NCBI GenBank assembly: GCA_905214905.1
Contig: CAJMNK010000089.1
Location: forward strand, 1-6,028
Length of the DNA: 6,028 bases
Source of the DNA: an uncultured bacterium
Lineage (GTDB): Bacteria > Actinomycetota > Coriobacteriia > Coriobacteriales > Coriobacteriaceae
Reading direction: 5' to 3'
The notes under the pieces are model-generated. The model saw nothing but the letters and a program-made list of their open reading frames with translations. It searched no databases and was not told where the DNA came from. The first letter of the stretch is position 1, and every line of letters begins with the position of its first letter. Both the position numbers and the translations under genes were made by a program. Below, in pieces: positions 6,011-6,028 of the stretch.

Positions 6011-6028
6011 TTTAAACCACCCGCTACG

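Noticed and set aside
1..6028. CRISPR array, tRNA, rRNA or insertion sequence
   Set aside because: No regularly spaced repeats, no tRNA cloverleaf or rRNA-like stretch, and no transposase or integrase motifs were seen on either strand. The repeats at 159-240 number only two copies plus a palindrome.

Overview
The window is GC-rich bacterial DNA with compact gene spacing and Shine-Dalgarno starts. Codon use and overall protein style suggest an anaerobic gut actinobacterium of the Coriobacteriia, Collinsella-like. That assignment is inferred from style and remembered resemblance; there is no rRNA or other marker gene here to prove it.

Layout: Positions 1-263 carry no supported gene. They hold a tandem imperfect repeat and a perfect 18-bp-arm palindrome just beyond the end of the first gene. 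A large minus-strand gene (264-2480) encodes a membrane acyltransferase-3 protein fused to an extracytoplasmic SGNH esterase/transferase domain, the OatA-like architecture of enzymes that O-acylate cell-envelope glycans. A 189-bp divergent region (2481-2669) separates it from a plus-strand pair: a ribokinase (2670-3665) and, four bases later, an inosine/uridine-type nucleoside hydrolase (3670-4644). A clear Rho-independent terminator (4658-4693) closes the pair. After it comes a promoter region with a perfect TTGACA box and repeated CTAAAC/GTTTAG half-sites, then a LacI-family regulator (4871-5881). A UUCG-loop terminator (5946-5972) follows, and a further hairpin lies at 5990-6010.

How the genes fit together: the hydrolase splits ribonucleosides into base and ribose, and the ribokinase turns ribose into ribose 5-phosphate, so the pair is a two-step ribonucleoside salvage module. 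The LacI-type regulator next door is a reasonable candidate controller of itself and perhaps of the pair, but no shared operator is evident. No transporter is in view. The acyltransferase is transcribed away from the others and appears functionally unrelated.

Most of the window is ordinary, and I see no convincing new multi-gene system. The points most worth a second look are the shortened hinge region of the LacI-type protein, the palindromic repeat cluster at 159-240, and an EF-hand-like acidic motif just before the SGNH domain of the acyltransferase.
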